DNA of 64,000 bases from Adineta ricciae (Eukaryota; Rotifera; Eurotatoria; Adinetida; Adinetidae), in NCBI GenBank assembly GCA_905250025.1, contig CAJNOJ010000101.1, positions 262,206 through 326,205 of the forward strand, written 5' to 3'. The notes under the pieces are model-generated. The model had not been told where the DNA came from and made no database searches. It saw only the letters and a program-made list of their open reading frames with translations. The translations under genes and the position numbers were made by a program. Positions 60,567 through 64,000 of the stretch are shown here, in pieces (the first letter of the stretch is position 1; every line of letters begins with the position of its first letter).

Positions 60567-61319
60567 ATGCCGAAAAACAAAGGAAAAGGTGGTAAAAATC
60601 GTCGTCGTGGTAAAAATGAAAACGACGATGTCAAACGTGAATTAATTCTTCGAGAAGAAGGACAATCCTACGCTCAAGTGACACGAATTTTAGGCAATGG
60701 ACATTTAGAAGCATTCTGTTTCGATACTGCGGGAGGCAAAAAACGCTTATGTCACATTCGAGGTAAATTACGAAAGAAACAATGGATTAATCAAGGTGAT
60801 GTTATCCTTGTTGGACTTCGAGATTATCAAGATGATAAAGCTGATGTTATCATGAAATATCATGGTGAGTGTCAAGACTTCTAATAAACTTCGTCTCAGT
60901 CGTTTTGCTCTCTTCCTTTAGCCGATGAAGCTCGTGAATTGAAACGAATGCACGAAATTCCAGATAACATTAACATCACTGAAACATCGAATAGTACAAA
61001 TGAAGGATTAGAAGATGTTATTTTCGATGAAAGACACAATGATGATGAATCCAGTGAGGACGAAGATGGTTTACCACATAATACCGGAGATCGACGAACT
61101 GGTAATGAAAGTCCTTCAGAAGATGATTCCGATGATGATGATGAAGATGATGCTGGTGGTTACTACAATCCGAATCGAATGCCCAAAAAGACCGGCAATT
61201 TGAATGCACGAAACTTAATCGGAACGAAGAAAGATTCTGGTAAAGGTGCACGCAATAATCAACGAGACGTAATCTCAGGTTCAGATTCGGATGAACGTGA
61301 TGAACTCGCACACATCTAA
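60567..61319 (+). CDS. EIF1A: translation initiation factor eIF1A with extended C terminus
   Basis: Two exons: 60567-60864 and 60922-61319; 231 aa against about 144 in human. The basic N-terminal tail ([20 protein letters not shown]) and OB fold ([21 protein letters not shown].., [32 protein letters not shown]) are nearly invariant. The helical part [15 protein letters not shown] follows. eIF1A binds the A site of the 40S subunit, aids scanning and start-codon choice, and its C-terminal tail binds eIF5B. Here the acidic tail runs on past the usual end into a Ser/Asp/Glu tract ([14 protein letters not shown]) and a further basic/polar segment ([18 protein letters not shown]..). It ends DELAHI, with only faint likeness to the usual DIDDI. 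Confidence 0.95.
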
Positions 61320-62101
61320 TGTATGCATAGATAAAGAAAAGCAATCAATTATAAGTTTCGCTTCTTTTTCTTTGTCATCATTGAGCTATTTTTCAAAATC
61401 ATATCGATGCAATAAACTACATTCTTCAATGATTTTCATCTGCGTATCGCATCAAAGATTGAATTAACTTCATACAAAAGAAACATGACTTGAACCACAA
61501 CTTTTAACTCGATTGATTTCAATAAACTGTCGATCAAGAAGCGATTCAGAGAGATCATAACAAGAAAGTAACAACTATTTCTAATGAATGTCAATAGTGA
61601 ATAATTGGTTACAGTCTTTGCACTGATATCTTTTCGAGATCATCTAGCGAAAACTGATCAAATAGATCGTCACTAATAGCATTCAACCAACACGAGGTAA
61701 TAACTCATGCAGTTCATAATTACTTCTATATAGTATAGTCTAATCTTTTTTTTCTCTTTTGGAAACTATTTCGCTTGCGCTATTGGTACCATCGCCCATC
61801 TATTTACGTATATTCAGGAATAAATGCTCAGTGATCGATCAATGAACAGAATACCCTAGCGACTGCCAGCTTTAGGAGCCAGTTAATGGTTCAGACCTAG
61901 CAGTGACACCTGCCAGAGCAGCCACTCTGCTGACATCAACATTATCGATTATATTTCGTCTTTTTCTTTGTCATCATTATCATGTCGAAGTCATTAACTA
62001 TGATGTCGTACAATTATTTAACTATATGTATATATTTGTATAGATAGAAAAACAAAACAGAAAATACAATAAATGAAACCGTTTCCGAACAAATGAACTG
62101 A
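61320..62101. other. convergent intergenic, eIF1A / AP-3 sigma
   Basis: Mostly 3' flanks. A GC-richer block at 61855-61935 stands out (see findings); no gene assigned. Confidence 0.4.
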
Positions 62102-62727
62102 TTAAAATCGTAAATTGAGATTGAGATCAGGCAGTTTAATATCTTTGATCTTTTGCGGTAAATTCATTTCTTTCAATGCCGTCATGGCTTTGGCTGGTGC
62201 TGCTGATATTCCCGCTTCTTGCTTTTCCATCTTCGATTGTTCGTCTACTCGTGCAACAACTTCGTTCAAATTCGTTTCTAAAACCATTCCACCGAAGCAA
62301 ATCTCCTGGAGAATATAATGAACTTTGTCGGCGTGAAAGATTAAGTCAAGTTCACAAACATTCTAAACATTACACGTAAATCGTTTCTTTTCGTTTGAAG
62401 ACCAAACTCCTGTTCGTTTACCTCAAAGCATTTGTCTAATGTTTCGACGAAAACTTGGATCAAATCCAAAATACCTAATTCACTTTCTGAGCTGTCAACA
62501 CAGAAGATGAAATACAACGTTGCATAATGACGATAGATCAGTCGGCAATCGTTGTCGCCAAGAATTGATCCACCTTCGAGGAAATTACAAACATTATCAT
62601 CACGTTTCGATACTAATTGATACGTATCACGAAGAATGCGCTGTTGAACTTCTTCGGGGTAATGTTCGAAGAACTTCACTAGTCTTGGTTTAGCAGAGTT
62701 ATTGAAAATAAGGATTGCTTTAATCAT
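62102..62727 (-). CDS. AP3S: AP-3 complex subunit sigma
   Basis: Two exons: 62727-62422 and 62362-62102; 188 aa, typical AP-3 sigma length. MIKAILIFNN, HYPEEVQQRI, KRDDNVCNFLEGG, LIYRHYATLYFIFCVDSSESELGILDLIQVFVETLDKCFENVCELDLIFHADKV and GGMVLETN mark the longin-like small chain. It is specific to AP-3, with its C-terminal extension ending in LNLNLRF. It helps AP-3 sort cargo to lysosome-related organelles. The start is only 131 bp from the divergent EF-hand gene at 62859, so a shared bidirectional promoter is likely. Confidence 0.96.
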
Positions 62728-62858
62728 AATTACAGGATAAGCATAATCTATTTATATCTGAAAGGAAAAACAATCGATCAACAAGGCTATTACGCAGTAC
62801 GAATGTATTCAAGCAGAACAGCAACAAATATTTTCACATTCATTTGCGAAAAAGAAAC

Positions 62859-63594
62859 ATGGGTAATCAAAATAACAGGGGAAAAACCTTAACCGACTAC
62901 GATATCAGACTTTTCAGTCAACAAAGTCAATTGCCACCGCATATTATTCAACAACTCTACGAGGCATTTATTGAACGTGCAGGAAAAGATGGACGGTAGA
63001 GAAATAATCAAAGATTTTCTTTCTATTGAAGCTTTTTTGTTTGATTTAGAATGACAGTGAGTGATTTCAAGAAGTCGTATTTAGAAATCAATCCTAATGC
63101 TAGTCCGTACAATTTGGACAATGAAGCGGAACGTATGATTTACTTTTGTCGACAATTCTCAGGTTAATTTCGTTTTTCTTTAGGAATTTTTATAATGTTC
63201 GATCGAGATCGCAATGGTAGGAGTGAAAATCGGAGAAAGTAAACCTTGAAAGTTGATTTTGTGTATAGGAGTCTTAACCTTCGATGAATTTATGATGGCA
63301 TATGTTTTACTACAACGTGGTGTTGATACTCCGGCAAACCGTTGGCAATACGTTATCAGTGCAATGCCTCCCGGTGTTCTCTCGCGCCCTGGTTATGTTA
63401 ATTCAGCTGAAGCGCTTCAACTTCTTCAACAATTGAATCAATTCTATCAGATTCCAAATTTCGAACCTACAGCGCAACATAATATCGTCTGGACTCAATT
63501 GACTCCTCAATTAGATCCAACAGGATACATTCCTCAAGCTGAATTTCTACGTCTTATCGCAGCTCAACCGAGTATTCAACCACATATTTGGTGA
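62859..63594 (+). CDS. NCS-type EF-hand calcium sensor
   Basis: Four exons: 62859-62995, 63050-63132, 63184-63216 and 63269-63594; 192 aa, the length of neuronal calcium sensor/recoverin-family proteins. MGNQNN offers an N-terminal Gly for myristoylation. Residues about 12-60 resemble a first, non-binding EF-hand (LPPHIIQQLYEAFIERAGKDGRMTVSDFKK). A canonical loop D-R-D-R-N-G-V-L-T-F-D-E lies at about residues 79-90, split by the intron after its Asn. The later repeats (PGYVNSAEALQLLQQL, LDPTGYIPQAEFLRL) have degenerate loops, so perhaps only one strong calcium site exists. Membrane-associated sensor; target unknown. Confidence 0.85.
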
Positions 63595-64000
63595 ACACTG
63601 TTCGAACTATAATTTTTTCTACATCTATCCGTAATCTCAGCATTCATCGAAAATAAAACTCACGCAAGCATCAATAGTTTCTCTTCCCCACTTATTCTGC
63701 TCTCATCTTTGACAGAAAAAAATGAATGACGCAGTATGTTTGTTACCGGTATTTTCCAGGACCTTGAAAAGCGCATGCTTGTTATACATAGATATATTTA
63801 ACATAGATAAATCTAGAATAATCAAACAAAGTAAGGATATGTTTGTAAAAGATACAGCTCATAGAAGAGTCTTAATTTCAAAGGAAACTTTACTGTATCA
63901 GCAAAGTGTAGATGTTTAGTTGCTATATTGTCAGTGCGTAGACTCTGCAGAATGGCTTTGAAGTTTCTTCAGATCATGGTGATAAAAAATACTGCATGTT
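63595..64000. other. 3' flank of the EF-hand gene
   Basis: AATAAA near 63651-63656 ends the EF-hand transcript. The rest has no recognisable gene. The open stretch at 63722-63919 has no motifs. Confidence 0.4.

Noticed and set aside
63722..63919. 65-codon ORF near the right end
   Set aside because: Lies in the 3' flank after the EF-hand polyadenylation signal with no motif; may be chance.

Overview
The window is eukaryotic nuclear DNA, almost certainly from a bdelloid rotifer (inference). It is AT-rich and carries many animal single-copy genes. Most introns are 40-60 nt with plain GT..AG ends. It also holds gene types typical of bdelloids: an intronless N-acylated ADP-ribosyltransferase with TPRs, a single-exon F-box/LRR protein, a U-box/vWA protein and a CHAP-domain glutathionylspermidine-amidase-like gene of bacterial type. 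I saw no rRNA, tRNA, spliced-leader RNA or CRISPR array. Exon coordinates were worked out by hand from splice signals, reading-frame phase and family similarity; the models listed keep phase throughout.

Layout. 1-3.7 kb is accessory sequence: two copies of a 56-bp hairpin repeat, the 3' end of a decayed piggyBac-type transposon, and two exons of an orphan gene. 3.7-12 kb is gene-dense: a YqiA-like alpha/beta hydrolase, a CNG channel, a Rabex-5 orthologue (Rab5 GEF), a DNase I-like nuclease, and on the minus strand a C-type-lectin/EGF membrane protein. 13-17.7 kb holds a 75-aa orphan gene, a minisatellite and beta-COP (minus). 17.7-23.5 kb is a graveyard of duplicated and broken pieces around one intact GNAT acetyltransferase. 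23.6-28.6 kb holds STIL and CARM1 (both minus). 30.3-35.8 kb holds ubiquilin and TEAD/Scalloped (plus). 36.8-42.9 kb is an accessory block: CHAP amidase joined to a truncated U-box/vWA gene, ART-TPR, F-box/LRR and a papain-family cathepsin. 44.7-55.8 kb holds two rhodopsin-type GPCRs, a makorin-like RING/CCCH protein and membralin. 55.8-60.5 kb is a gene desert. 60.6-63.6 kb holds eIF1A with a long C-terminal extension, AP-3 sigma and an NCS-type EF-hand protein.

The conserved genes serve vesicle traffic (beta-COP, AP-3 sigma, Rabex-5), protein quality control (ubiquilin, membralin), centriole assembly (STIL), transcription (TEAD, CARM1), translation (eIF1A) and signalling (CNG channel, two GPCRs, NCS protein). 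There is no operon-like logic.

The most unusual locus is 36.8-37.9 kb, where a U-box/vWA reading frame runs into a CHAP amidase. The only ambiguous base (N) in the window lies at the junction, and the two frames become continuous if that N is spurious. Other notable signals are duplicated fragments of the GNAT, STIL and TEAD genes lying beside their intact parents, a 21-bp minisatellite grown inside a dispersed repeat, and a 1.24-kb GPCR intron holding a coding-like exon.
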